From assembly GCA_018340805.1 (NCBI GenBank), contig JACMZG010001913.1, forward strand, positions 2,744,835 to 2,808,834: a stretch of DNA of 64,000 bases, written 5' to 3'. The notes under the pieces are model-generated. The model saw only the letters and a program-made list of their open reading frames with translations, ran no database searches and was not told where the DNA came from. Each line of letters begins with the position of its first letter. Position 1 is the first letter of the stretch. Both the position numbers and the translations under genes were made by a program. Shown in pieces: positions 31,845-42,871 of the stretch. Source of the stretch: Microvelia longipes (lineage: Eukaryota > Arthropoda > Insecta > Hemiptera > Veliidae).

Positions 31845-33531
31845 TTACATGTTCTGGGAAATCTATCAAGACAAACCTAAACAAAAATCCCGGACTTCTA
31901 CCAATTAAGCTGGGCACAGCGAAACTAGAAATAGACAAATGGAATTTTATACAGACTTTTAACCTTGACTTTGTGATACAGGAATTTATCAACTTACAGA
32001 TGTTTTATAACAAGATGAAAGATTCAGCAAATAATACTTACTACGTAGAGAAAGATAACGGATTTAAACTAACTGACTTACTACATAATAAAATTAAAAC
32101 ACAGATAAAACAATTAAATCCCACTATAAATTTAAGTTTAAAAAATAATACTAATCGAATTAAAAGAGGACTTATTGACGGATTAGGATCTATAATAAAA
32201 ACCATTACTGGAAATTTAGATCAAACAGATGCTTTAAAATATGACCAAATTATATCAGAATTATCGAATAATCAAAATAACATAAAGTCTATCCTACATT
32301 ATCAAATGACTTTATTCCAAAACACTACGACTGAGTTCGAAAGAAGTATTAAAACACTAGATAAAATCAAAAATAATTGAAGCTATACTTCAACAAGTTA
32401 TCGACGACGAATCGAACAAATCACTATTTAACCAATTTACCTTTCAGGTCATAATACAACAAATTATGAATCATTTCCAAATAATATACGATGCATTAGA
32501 AGAGATTGAGGTAGCCATCTCATTTGCGAAATCAAATACATTTCACAACTCTATAATAGATCCTAAAGATTTATTAACAGCTTTATTGCAAGCTCAAGAT
32601 AAATTAACCTATAGTAAATTTCCTCTAGAGCTCACATTAAAATATTTTATTTCTTGAAAACTTAATTAATATTAAAAGTTATAAGAAAGGAAATAACATT
32701 GTATTTATCTTAGAAATCCCTTTAGTCGAAAATAAAAACTATGATTATTTTAAATTAATTTCTATTCCTGTGTATGATAATAACACTAACAATTTTACTG
32801 CTATAATACCAACAAATATTATGTTTTATTAAATGATGCACATTTTGCTTTTGCTAGTAAAAATTGTAAAATTATATTTAAGAAAGATTATATTTGTAAA
32901 GAATTACTAACCCTAGATATAAGCTACAGTAATAATTATTGTGAAACTAACTTAATATTAAGAACAAATAAATTTGATTCATGTCATTCTACAATATTAA
33001 AATACATGATACTTATGTTAACAAACTAGATGTAAACAAATGGGTTATAGCTTCAAAAGAAAATACACGTAACAAAAATTGTAATAATGAAAAAGATATA
33101 TATTATTTAGAAGGTACATATATGATAGAACTAAAAGATATGTGCAATTTAAAATTTGATAATCATGTATTACAACCTATTCAAATGTACAGGTAAAATT
33201 AAAAGATATTGATATACCTGATATCAGTCTTCCTTATCATATTAAGCCTCAAGTCAAATTAACTAGAAATAGTTTGGAACCAGTAAATTTAAAATTTGAT
33301 AATTTTGCAAATGAGTTGTCATATCATAAAGAGATGCTTACTCATTTGTCATCTCCCTTGAATTTTAAGCGAATTGATATTTATAGCAATTTACTTATAA
33401 CCATATCTTTGATAATTGCAATAATCTATGGTTTGTACCTTTGCTATTCAAAAAGGAATCCAAACCCAGTTGGTTCTAATGATAGTTCAAATTTGGGAAC
33501 TTCCTCCCCAAATTTGAATCTTAAGGGGGGA
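31845..33531 (+). pseudogene. env: Errantivirus env (Baculo-F-like), frameshifted
   Basis: Pieces at 31973-32380, 32466-32657, 32981-33196 and 33274-33549. A furin-type site RIKR is encoded at 32156-32167, followed by GLIDGLGSIIKTITGN, the hydrophobic fusion-peptide region shared with baculovirus F proteins. The last piece holds a transmembrane segment (about 33376-33441, LLITISLIIAIIYGLYL) with a short basic tail. Breaks occur near 32380, 32657, 32835, 32975 and 33196. In an intact element this protein would mediate membrane fusion; here it is inactive. Confidence 0.88.
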
Positions 33532-33533
33532 GG
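33523..33533 (+). other. Polypurine tract
   Basis: AAGGGGGGAGG directly before the 3' LTR, the plus-strand primer site. Confidence 0.88.
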
Positions 33534-33751
33534 TGTTATATTCCCTTAATATGCTGAGGTACAGATATTCTGACCTACCTTAATAATGTACACCTCAGCA
33601 GCCCTGAGGCTATATAAGCTAGTTAAACTTTAAAACATCGTTCATTTCATTTTTAATTTTAACATTGTTATTATGGTGAATCTATGTTAGTTGTGTTAAT
33701 AAAATAAATTCAGTTTTTAAAAAGTTATTTTGTGTTTGGCTGAACTTAACT
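33534..33751 (+). repeat. Errantivirus 3' LTR
   Basis: 218 bp, identical to the 5' LTR but for one extra A. Followed by the CGCT target duplication at 33752-33755. Confidence 0.95.
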
Positions 33752-33857
33752 CGCTATCTAGAAACTATTTTTTATGGCATCAATAACCCACACTAATGAC
33801 TCAGCAAACATTTTAAAATTTCATAATACGCGGGACAAATTATGCGATCGGATTGAG
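33752..33857 (+). mobile_element. R1 copy, middle part
   Basis: Continues R1 from 23641: CACACTAATGACTCAGCAAA, ATTATGCGATCGGATTGAG. Interrupted at 33857 by the M1 MITE. Confidence 0.85.
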
Positions 33858-34399
33858 CTTAGAATAATACTATATATAGAAGGAGCACAGGACCGTAAAC
33901 ACAATGTAATTCCACTGATAACACGAAAGCCGGTTGACTGGTGCAACTAAGTAATGCTGCCAACCTGACAACAAAACATTATTTTAAATATTTGTCATAA
34001 ATATCTATTAATGAAGAAAGGTCGTAAAGAACAAATATAATAACTTAAAACACCTGCTGAGTATTTAATAAAACTGGTCTTAGATGGCAAAAGGGTGGCG
34101 GAATACAAGAATCTACATTTAGTTGACGAGGACTACTTTTAATATAATTTTAATAAATACGTTAAACTACAATTTAAAATGCTTTAAAATATTGTAATGC
34201 ACCGATATTTATATTAGTATTTTATAAATAATCAATCATTTATTAATAATAGAACATAATAATTCAGAAACCGGAAGTATTACCAACTTTTTTTGTAGAA
34301 AATTGTATATTTTTAGGGTGGCAGCATTACTTAGGTGCACCAGTGAACCGGCTTTCGTGTTATCAGTAGTGCTCCTTCTATATATAGAATTATTCTAAG
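33858..34399 (+). mobile_element. hAT-like MITE (M1), copy 2
   Basis: 542 bp with terminal inverted repeats CTTAGAATAATACTATATAT / ATATATAGAATTATTCTAAG. The 8-bp target duplication GGATTGAG is exact (33850-33857, 34400-34407). It lies in the R1 sequence GATCGGATTGAGATTTGGCA, which proves the insertion. Opposite orientation to copy 1. Confidence 0.93.
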
Positions 34400-34835
34400 G
34401 GATTGAGATTCGGCACGCATGTAGCGCTGTATTAATCTAACATATGAGCCATTTTAGACGTTTAGAGAACATATAGAGAAGTTTAGAACTTTCTTCTCAT
34501 TATCAGTATTAGTTCATTTTTTTCATAAAATGACTTAGGTACGTTTTTTAAAAAAATTGTACAAAATCAGTAAAAACAAATTAAGAAGAAATTTGGTACA
34601 AGTGTATACCTTTACGTAATAAATAATTACATTAAGTTTAGTTTTAATACGACAAGTATATCCATGATTTTTGTTGGGTTATAAAAGTTAAGCAGCATCG
34701 AGCGTGGTCAGTGCCTGAATAGGTGACCACTGAGAATGAAACGAATGTATGTACTGTCTGAGAACGAGCGAAGTGAGTCCGAAGTAGGACTGATGAGCGT
34801 AGAAAAGCCGATGAGGAAAATTTCCGAGGCCATTA
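34400..34835 (+). mobile_element. R1 copy, right part with 5S-like module
   Basis: Completes the R1 copy: GATTGAGATTCGGCACGCAT, TTAGTTCATTTTTTTCAT, ATCCATGATTTTTGTTGGG. The 5S-rRNA-like AAAGTTAAGCAGCATCGAGC with GTGGTCAGTGCCTGAATAGG follows (about 34671-34737), then ACGAGCGAAGTGAGTCCGAA. Confidence 0.85.
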
Positions 34836-34844
34836 AATAACATT

Positions 34845-34990
34845 AGTTGTAGTTATCCGATTTTGACGAAAAAACACTCGTTTTATAGCAAATTTTATTG
34901 ATTAAATATTATTGATTGCACATGCTCAAAGTATAGAAAATCGCACAAGTTTTAGTATATTTTCAGACAATTTTGGTTTGAAGTCACAAA
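34845..34990 (-). repeat. R5 foldback arm fragment
   Basis: TAGTTGTAGTTATCCGATTT, ACTCGTTTTATAGCAAATTT and AAATCGCACAAGTTTTAGTA match the right arm of 20310-20955. Confidence 0.65.
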
Positions 34991-34999
34991 ATTATGTGA

Positions 35000-35440
35000 C
35001 TTCTCCCAATCTAATAACAGTCAAAATGAATTGCATTTTTTAGGTCTGGCTCTTGGATTATAATTTTGTCATTTTATAAGTAACACTATGAAACAAACAA
35101 CAAGCCAACTCAGGCAGGTAAGCAGAATGGACATAGGTCTAAATCGCCTTGCCTCTTTCTTTTTGAGCGCCACCCCTTCTTAAGTAGGTGGCCTGAGGAA
35201 AAGAAAGGATGATTATTATTGGAACTAGGAGAAGGTAAGGATGACTGGCGAAAGGGAAACCAGTCCGTGGGAAGGGGTATGGAGATCAGGTTAACACCAA
35301 ACCTTTCAGATTTTTAAAGCCTACAGGGGATTTAGCTAAAATAAGGTAAGCAGCGATATGTACCTGAAGTGGATAAGTAAAACAGTGGATTTTAGAAATC
35401 TTGGTTGTTAAGATAAAACAAGAGACACAATATAGATTTG
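35000..35440. other. Unassigned segment before LINE fragment
   Basis: Moderate GC (GGCGAAAGGGAAACCAGTCC) and no clear ORF. It could be a decayed part of the LINE ORF2 or another SINE. Confidence 0.3.
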
Positions 35441-35692
35441 ATAGAAAACAATATACTGAGGTAGTTGGAGGAAAATCCGAACTGTAATATTTGTACTGTT
35501 GTCGAGGATCTTGAGCATATTATTATGCACTGTCCTCGCTATTCAGAGGGGCGCACTGCACTATTTAACGAGTTGCATGCTACCAAATGTGTAGCTCAGC
35601 CGTTTAACTATAAGTCACTAATTGCTACAAAATCTATCAACGTTTATAAAAAACTATACCTTTTTGCTTTTAAGCAAAAAATAAAAATTTAG
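35440..35692 (+). pseudogene. LINE ORF2 C-terminal fragment
   Basis: The frame 35465-35692 encodes CNICTVVEDLEHIIMHCPRY followed by SEGRTALFNELHA, the CxxC...HxxxxC zinc-knuckle-like C-terminus of non-LTR ORF2 proteins. It terminates at TAG, followed by an AT-rich 3' end with AAATAAATAAATAA. Only the last 75 residues or so remain, as expected of a 5'-truncated LINE. Confidence 0.7.
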
Positions 35693-35699
35693 CTAAATT

Positions 35700-36119
35700 A
35701 TATTCAAAAAAATAAATAAATAACTAAACAATATCCATACTATCATTTAATAATTAAAATCAAATAAAATAATTGAAAATAATAAAATATTTATCAAGTG
35801 TTCAAACATAAACACCAAGAAGAAATAACAAAATTTTTGAACAAGTATAAATAAATTATATATTATATGGCTGTATGGTCCAAGTCGACCAATGTCAAAA
35901 AAAATAAAATAAATAAATAGGTGCATAGACTGGTTCTCATGCAAGAAAACTTAAAACTAAAATTGGTTCCTAGGGGCCTTTTTACAAACTTATCCTAAAG
36001 ATAGTCTTCTGACTTCCTAACATGAAACTGGGCACCCGATACAAAAAAAATAACTTCTCGAAAAATTAAAAGAAAAAAATTTAATAAAAATCGTGTTTGT
36101 GGTGATAGGGAGAGAAAAC
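35700..36119. other. AT-rich spacer
   Basis: No gene. The minus-strand ORF at 35944-35747 is low-complexity and unsupported. The stretch ends at AGAGAAAAC, the target duplication of the next element. Confidence 0.4.
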
Positions 36120-37098
36120 ACTAGACGTTACAGCGAGCCATTTGGTTAACACTTCTAGTATTATACTGTATGGGTAGGTATTTGAGTATAGCTAGTGGAG
36201 GTGGGGAGTAATATTCTCGAGTCTCCAGCAACCAATAAGCGAGAGGGGCTCGTCTCTATACAATATTTCATATCATAATAATATCAATATCACCATCAAT
36301 CAAACATCAAATTAGTGTTTTGAAAATACTTAACAACCTACACTTACTTTTTCCAAAATATTTTGATTTTGCTATTATTCACTAATTATGTACTTTTATA
36401 ATTGCCGCAAAAAAGAAGATTTTTTCGTTTAAAACATTTAGAAAAAGAAATAACACAATTCAAAAGCCTAACCAAGGAGAAAAAATAAATTTGCGTTTAA
36501 ACTTTCTTATGCAGATAATAACTGAGAAACTCATAGACAACTACAAAAATGAAGACACAACAACAAGACATTTCTTTTACTGAATCAAAGTAAATTAATA
36601 GAGATAGAACTCATCAGACATCAAGTTGTCTCTCATTCATTGATTAAAAGTAAAATAATTGAAATAGAAGATATAAGTCATTAGAAAATCGAACCAAAAT
36701 GTAATATGAAGCAATGTATGTTTAAAATAAAATACTATCATATACAGAGAGAAGACAACAATTGATTTCAGTTATACAATTAAATTACTTAAATTTATTA
36801 ACTATATACATAAAGATACAAAAAATACGTAACACGCATAAATCGGAGAAGTAGACAAACACGATGATCAATTGATTAATATCAATATATTAATCAATTA
36901 AGATGATAATTAAAAGACAAGTCCTTTGCGAGGTAGAATAAGGGAAGAACTGTAAAATGTAAAGGGGTAGAATAGAAATAACTTGTGGTTGACGAGGTGG
37001 GGGGACTGGAATCTTATAACTATATCCCTATCTCACTGCGAGCTGAAACAACTAATATAATGTAAGTGTTAACCAAATGGCTCGCTACAACGTCTAGT
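36120..37098 (+). mobile_element. Mutator-like non-autonomous element, copy 1
   Basis: 979 bp with terminal inverted repeats of about 34 bp (ACTAGACGTTACAGCGAGCC ... GGCTCGCTACAACGTCTAGT). It is flanked by an exact 9-bp target duplication AGAGAAAAC (36111-36119, 37099-37107). No transposase ORF. The 9-bp duplication and long inverted ends fit the Mutator superfamily. Confidence 0.92.
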
Positions 37099-37109
37099 AG
37101 AGAAAACAG

Positions 37110-37510
37110 GGTTACTCCACTCCGTTTCTGGACCCAGATGTAGGTTTAAGAATCAATAGGCCAACCTGTGTACTGAAGAATTAAATGGCGCAAGACCAAA
37201 GATAATTAATTAACTCCATCCGCTTGGACTCAAAATTGGTGATCACAATGTCTCACTTTTTCCTATCCCAAATTAATAACAAAATGACGCAAACACAATT
37301 TATTTATAGCTCATTATATTTTCGAGTTAAACACTGCTTGTCCTTAGAAATCCACTTTTGTGTCAAACTCAACTTGGATCTACTATAAAGCGTTAAAACT
37401 AAAAAACGTTGAAGTAAAAGATTTGACTTGACTTTTTGGTGACTCTCACCACAACAACATGTACCATTCCCTAAAAAACGTGCACAAGGCTTCGGTTACT
37501 CAAGGGTTCT
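37110..37510. other. Unassigned spacer
   Basis: No gene or repeat recognised. Confidence 0.35.
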
Positions 37511-38044
37511 TAAGGATCTTGAATAAAGGGAATGACGCATTAAGGAACATTTCTGACCCCTTGGAAGTTTTATGAGATATAGAAATAGGAGTAAACTTAC
37601 CTTCCCCTTGGTTATAATGAAAAAAGGCGCCAAACGCATGTTTTGTAGCAAAGTTGTCGAGTTTTCTTCATAACTTTCTTCTGTGCTTCTCATGATTGTT
37701 ATAATTGAGGTGCTTGCTAAGTCGTTTGTGCTTTTTTAATTTTAAATTTTGGACTATACTTAGCCACTTCAGAGAGAGATAATTTTAGCTTGTTTATAAC
37801 CTTCTCAAGCAATAAACAATGGGAAACCATTGAGAGGTAAGTTTGCCTCTAAAATCTAAGACCTGCGCAGTTATAAAAATTGTAAGCATGCGCAGATGCT
37901 TACAATTCCTAAGCATGTGCAGTTGGTTTTTGACTTGTGTTTCGAGTTGAATTTTCTCTATTTTTTTTTTGGTTTTCGATGGAGTCACTTTTTTGTATAT
38001 GGCAAATCGACTTAGTGCGTCATTCCCTTTATTTAAGATCCTTG
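37511..38044 (-). mobile_element. M3 MITE-like element
   Basis: 534 bp between TAAGGATCTTGAATAAAGGG and CCCTTTATTTAAGATCCTTG. Flanks AGGGTTCT (37503-37510) and AAGGTTCC (38045-38052) match 6 of 8. It shares GTTATAACCTTCTCAAGCAA, AAGTTTGCCTCTAAAATC and AAATCGACTTAGTGCGTCAT with 60731-61173. The minus-strand ORF of 92 codons is not conserved. Confidence 0.82.
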
Positions 38045-38052
38045 AAGGTTCC

Positions 38053-39050
38053 CTATCTATTAAATTACCCACGAAAAACTAAAACAAGACCTACAATAAG
38101 GCCCAGTAAATTTTAAATACCCCTGACATTGATATAGTCCCGGTCCTAAGCGTGAAGAGTAAAACATTGTGTTATAAGGCAGGAAGGGAAACATTACTGA
38201 AACGATACAGCAAATTGCCTTCCTCTATTTCGCCTCTGCAGGTATTTTCTGTAGCCTACGCTCGCTTCAGCGCGAAAGTAAAATTATTGACACATCAGCA
38301 GTTCAATTCTCTTCACCAACCTGGCCGTGGCCACGCAAGTAACAATTCCCTCCCTAACAACACGTACTATTTTGATCAAATTAAAATTCAACAAATGTTC
38401 TCTTAACTTAAGTTATCAATTATTAGTAACAACTTTGTCATTACAAATTTTCTATCGCACGTCTTAATACTAACTTCAGTTCTAATGCCTTATATACGTC
38501 ACACTTCAGTACTACACATACAACCGAGAACTTTCCAAATTCGTTTGTCTTTACCTTAGTCTTATACATAAGTTTCCTTAGAGTTGTTCAAGGGCATAAG
38601 ATTTACAAATCCTTCAAAAGAAACTCCTTTATTTTAAATTCACAAAAAGGATACATCATGAATATTTCATCAAAAGGTATAACTTTCAGGACCTTTAATT
38701 GAGTTAAATTCATCTTTTATTTCTTTCAATTTTCAAATATCATCTAAATTCTTTTATGTTATATATGTCAACCATTAGCTTTAATATTACATGATATAAT
38801 TCTCATTTTGTATCTTTTTTAATTTGCACTTACACAGTTAAAACAAAATTAGTATTTTATTATTTGATTTGTTGTCTTTCTATTTAATTATTTTACTCTA
38901 TAACTAAACATCTAAACCTCTAAAATAAATACGTTATTTATTATTCTTTTGCCTTCCAGATTTTGAGGGTTTCTGTGTGATTTCGAATGGGTTTCTTAAG
39001 ATGTATTTACACATAAATTATTTGCTAGCTTTTAAATCTTACCGAGGTAG
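38053..39050. other. Unassigned region
   Basis: 38100-38400 is less AT-rich (CTCGCTTCAGCGCGAAAGTA) but has no recognised product. 38600-39000 is very AT-rich. Confidence 0.35.
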
Positions 39051-39056
39051 AGTTGG

Positions 39057-39280
39057 AAATAGCAATTATAAGTAGAATTAATGTCATCTTTGAAACCATG
39101 CTTTACCAGGGGTTTAATAAGATTGCTAAGGCATTATTTGACTCATGTAAGCATTAAAATTTATATAGAAAACTAAAGACATTTTAGACGGAAATAGATT
39201 GCCGGCTTTAAAGGGATTTACTATCGCTGTTTTTCGTCAAGTTCTTAGCTTTTTAAGAAGATTGACAGGCTTTCATTAAA
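39057..39280 (-). repeat. R7 repeat, inverted copy
   Basis: About 220 bp matching the complement of 40960-41188 (AAACCATGCTTTACCAGGGG, TAGACGGAAATAGATTGCCG). Confidence 0.85.
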
Positions 39281-39474
39281 GAAAAGAGTCTAGGCCTCTT
39301 AAAATTTTATATCCTTAGGGGGCCTTTTATGTCACCAAAGCCTGGGTCAAGGAGGATGCAATCCAGCAAATTTTCATCAGAAAATGACAATGATGAGATT
39401 GTTCGGATCACGGAATTGCATTGTCATTTTGTTTGATTTTATCATCACCCGGGCTGACAAAGGCTATAGAACAG

Positions 39475-40461
39475 ACTAGACGTTGTAGCGAGCCATTTGG
39501 TTAACACTTACATTATATTAGTTGTTTCAGCTCGCAGTGAGATAGGGATATAGTTATAAGATTCCAGTCCCCCCACCTCGTCAACCACAAGTTATTTCTA
39601 TTCTACCCCTTTACATTTTACAGTTCTTCCCTTATTCTACCTCGCAAAGGGACTTGTCTTTTAATTATCATCTTAATTGATTAATATATTGATATTAATC
39701 AATTGATCATCGTGTTTGTCTACTTCTCCGATTTATGCGTGTTACGTATTTTTTGTATCTTTATGTATATAGTTAATAAATTTAAAGTAATTTAATTGTA
39801 TAAAACTGAAATCAATTGTTGTCTTCTCTCTGTATATGATAGTATTTTATTTTAAACCATACATTGCTTCATATTACATTTTGGTTCGATTTCTAATGAC
39901 TTATATCTTCTATTTCAATTATTTTACTTTTAATCAATGAATGAAGAGACAACTTGATGTCTGATGAGTTCTATCTCTATTAATTTACTTTGATTCAGTA
40001 AAAGAAATGTCTTGTTGTTGTGTCTTCATTTTTGTAGTTGTCTATGAGTTTCTCAGTTATTATCTGCATAAGAAAGTTTAAACGCAAATTTATTTTTTCT
40101 CCTTGGTTAGGCTTTTGAATTGTGTTATTTCTTTTTCTAAATGTTTTAAACGAAAAAATCTTCTTTTTTGCGGCAATTATAAAAGTACATAATTAGTGAA
40201 TAATAGCAAAATCAAAATATTTTGGAAAAAGTAAGTGTAGGTTGTTAAGTATTTTCAAAACACTAATTTGATGTTTGATTGATGGTGATATTGATATTAT
40301 TATGATATGAAATATTGTATAGAGACGAGCCCCTCTCGCTTATTGGTTGCTGGAGACTCGAGAATATTACTCCCCACCTCTCTCACTAGCTATACTCAAA
40401 TACCTACCCATACAGTATAATACTAGAAGTGTTAACCAAATGGCTCGCTGTAACGTCTAGT
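39475..40461 (-). mobile_element. Mutator-like non-autonomous element, copy 2
   Basis: 987 bp, the inverse of copy 1 and nearly identical to it. Exact 9-bp target duplication ATAGAACAG at 39466-39474 and 40462-40470. It sits inside PLE codons, so it inserted after the PLE. Confidence 0.93.
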
Positions 40462-40954
40462 ATAGAACAGTGGCTATGTTGAAATCTGAAAACGATGATA
40501 AGATGGAGACGAAACTTAGTGATCGTAACGTATAAGAGGGTTGGTAAAGATTTTACTCATTCTTATCAGATTAGGGCAAACAGCTATATCCAAGATGACT
40601 AGTGCTGAATACATATATTTTGTCATTGGAAGTAGAATGAAGACTGTTGCCGCCACAACACCTCGTGTGTATGGATGCCCAAAAATCCTCAACGAGAACC
40701 TTCCTTTTTGCCTCATTGTTCCTTCTATCAACAGCCCTACCTACGACCTAGCTAAACTTTTTAGTAGTATACTAAAAAACATTGTGTCAAATGAATATGA
40801 TGTATCCAACTCAACTCAAGTGATGGAAATCATTGACAACACTACTATTCCTCCAGATGAAACTCTAGTATCATTAGATGTAACATCGTTGTTCACTAAC
40901 ATCCCCATGGACCTAGTAATTACTATTATATAAGGTCTTTGGTATAATAATAGT

Positions 40955-41188
40955 ATAGCAGTTGGATAATGAAAGCCTTTCAATCTCCTTAAAAAGCCAA
41001 GAATTTGGGCGATAGTAAATCCCTTTAAATCCGGCCATCTATTTCCGTCTAAAATGTCTTTAGTTTTCTATATAAATTTTAATGCTTTCATGAGTCAAAT
41101 AATGCCTTAGCAATCTTATTAAACCCCTGGTAAAGCATGGTTTCAAAGATGACATTAATACTACTTATAATTGCTATTTCCAACTCAT
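40955..41188 (+). repeat. R7 repeat inserted in the PLE
   Basis: ATGAAAGCCTTTCAATCTCC to TAATTGCTATTTCCAACTC. PLE similarity stops before it and resumes after it. It is inverted relative to the copy at 39057-39280. Type unknown. Confidence 0.8.
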
Positions 41189-42129
41189 AATAGCAACTCA
41201 TAGGCTATTTATAGAAATACTGGAGTTCATCTGCGAGGCTAGATATTTTGTTTTCAAGGGCAAAATGTGCTCCCAAATATTTGGGACCCCTATGGGCAGC
41301 CCTATATCTAATGTTCTGGCTAGCTTGGTGATGGAAAGGACTATTACTTTATCTATTAGGAGGCTTAAAATTCAAGTGAGGCTTTGTCGCCTGTATGTAG
41401 ACGATATGCTTCTCTCGCTGCCTCTTAATTTAATAGATACGGCATATCAGTCTTCAATTCATTCCATGAACGCATAAAGTTCACTATAGAACTTCCTACA
41501 GATAACAGCATCCCATTTCTTGACATGCTCATTATAAGGTAGGAGGGCGAGTCCCTAGTTACCAAATGGTACCAAACAAAAACCCACCAGCTCAGGTAGA
41601 GTTACATTATGACTCATGGCACCCGCTCTCGACTAAACTTAATGTAGCCCGTAACCTGTTTAAGAGAGTAATGTCATTAAGCAATCCTGAGTTTAGTAAT
41701 GAGGCTAAAGGTGTAGTCCAACGCATGTTGAGGAAGAATGGTTACCCTGAAGGCACTATCAAATCTTTTATCAGGAATTTTGAACAAGAGTTTATACAAC
41801 AAAACCCACCCGCCCCCATTGAAGGTTTTGCCGAACCTTCCTACATTAGAAGTGTCACAGATCAACTCATAGACATTCTAAAACAGGTTATTTCTAGCAA
41901 AGCGTTTGCTAAGTACACAACTAGAACTGTTGGCAACCTATTCACCCAGTTAGTCTGAGTGAATAGGATATCAGATAGGAATGACGGGTGACATGAGTCA
42001 TAATGTAATACTTTACCTTAGCTGGTGAGCATTTAGTACCATTTGGTAACTAGGGACCTTCCTTCCTTATATTGTCATTTTACATGATATCCAAAATGGC
42101 AAGAAGTCTAATGTTGTATATCAGATCGA

Positions 42130-42190
42130 CTGTCTTGACTGTGACAAAGTATAGACCTTGTCACAGTTAAGACAGTTGACAAGACAGTCT
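42130..42190 (+). other. Hairpin in PLE endonuclease region
   Basis: CTGTCTTGACTGTGACAA and TTGTCACAGTTAAGACAG form an 18-bp stem (one mismatch) around AGTATAGACC. Probably a local inverted duplication: it changes the endonuclease reading just after CLDCDKV. Confidence 0.8.
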
Positions 42191-42871
42191 TGTTTCCCCT
42201 ATATAGATACGGGAGACATCAAGAGCACAATGGGAAAGACTTAATTTACATAAAAATTCTATCGAAAACCATGGGTATGCTGTAACTGCTCTTTCAAAGC
42301 ACTGTAGGACTCTTGGTCATAGAGCTAGCACAAAAAGTCAGGACACAAAGATCCTTCGTTCTGAAAAGAACTCCACTAAAAGGAAATTCCTGGAGATGCT
42401 TTATATTCATAACAATACTAGCACTAAGAACAACAGGTGGGACATTGCAGGCCTCAGTGATATCTATAAACATCTTTTTAGTAGCTAATCCTTCTTTTCG
42501 CTTCTAGTGCAATATTACTTTTCTCTTCTCTTCTTACATCTCCTTTTATCTCACTTTCCTTCTAACGTAGTTAGTTTCGTCTTGTTAGTTCCCTTGCTTT
42601 CCGTAGAGCTGTTTTGTTATCAGCCACTGATCACCTGTTAATTCTCTTTGTTTATATTTATATTTTTAATGCTTTTCATATATTTAATTGTTAATGCTTT
42701 TGCTTACCAGTTGTTTTTTAACAGTTTTTCATGGCTACATAAGTAACTTTACGATTCATGCGAAGTTAACAATCAATGTGTGATAACAATCTAGAAAATT
42801 GTTATCACTTGTTTTTGTTCTTTTTTACTTTTCTTTCTTTACATCTTGGCCCATATTTTTATGTTATAGAT

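Larger units (their letters stand above)
23642..33751 (+). mobile_element. Endogenous errantivirus (Ty3/gypsy with env), defective
   Basis: A roughly 10.1-kb LTR element with a CGCT target duplication (23638-23641, 33752-33755). LTRs are at both ends, with a primer binding site, gag, protease, reverse transcriptase/RNase H, integrase, a Baculo-F-like env and a polypurine tract. The LTRs differ by one A only, so the insertion looks recent. Every ORF nevertheless carries frameshifts, and integrase is split by a 2425-bp ribozyme-bearing array at 29114-31538. It could not produce functional proteins as it stands. About 7.7 kb would remain without the insert, the normal errantivirus size. Confidence 0.95.
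39300..42500 (+). pseudogene. Penelope-like element: reverse transcriptase and GIY-YIG endonuclease remnants
   Basis: Collinear pieces of a PLE protein, with no continuous frame. FIITRADKGYRTV at 39440-39474 is interrupted by the Mutator-like element and continues as AMLKSENDD from 40471. 40541-40933 has TTPRVYGCPKI, INSPTYDLAKL and LVSLDVTSLFTNIP. R7 (40955-41188) interrupts. 41230-41480 has FGTPMGSPISNVLASLVME and LYVDDMLL (the YVDD box). 41566-41958 has WHPLSTKLNVARNLFKRV and the linker. 42080-42480 has the endonuclease: VVYQIDCLDCDKV and, out of frame, RKFLEMLYIHNNTS and WDIAGLSDIYKHLF. Multiple frameshifts; not functional. Confidence 0.88.

Noticed and set aside
34671..34737. Functional 5S rRNA gene
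   Set aside because: Only the central/3' half resembles 5S, it lies within a dispersed repeat, and the 5' third of 5S is missing.
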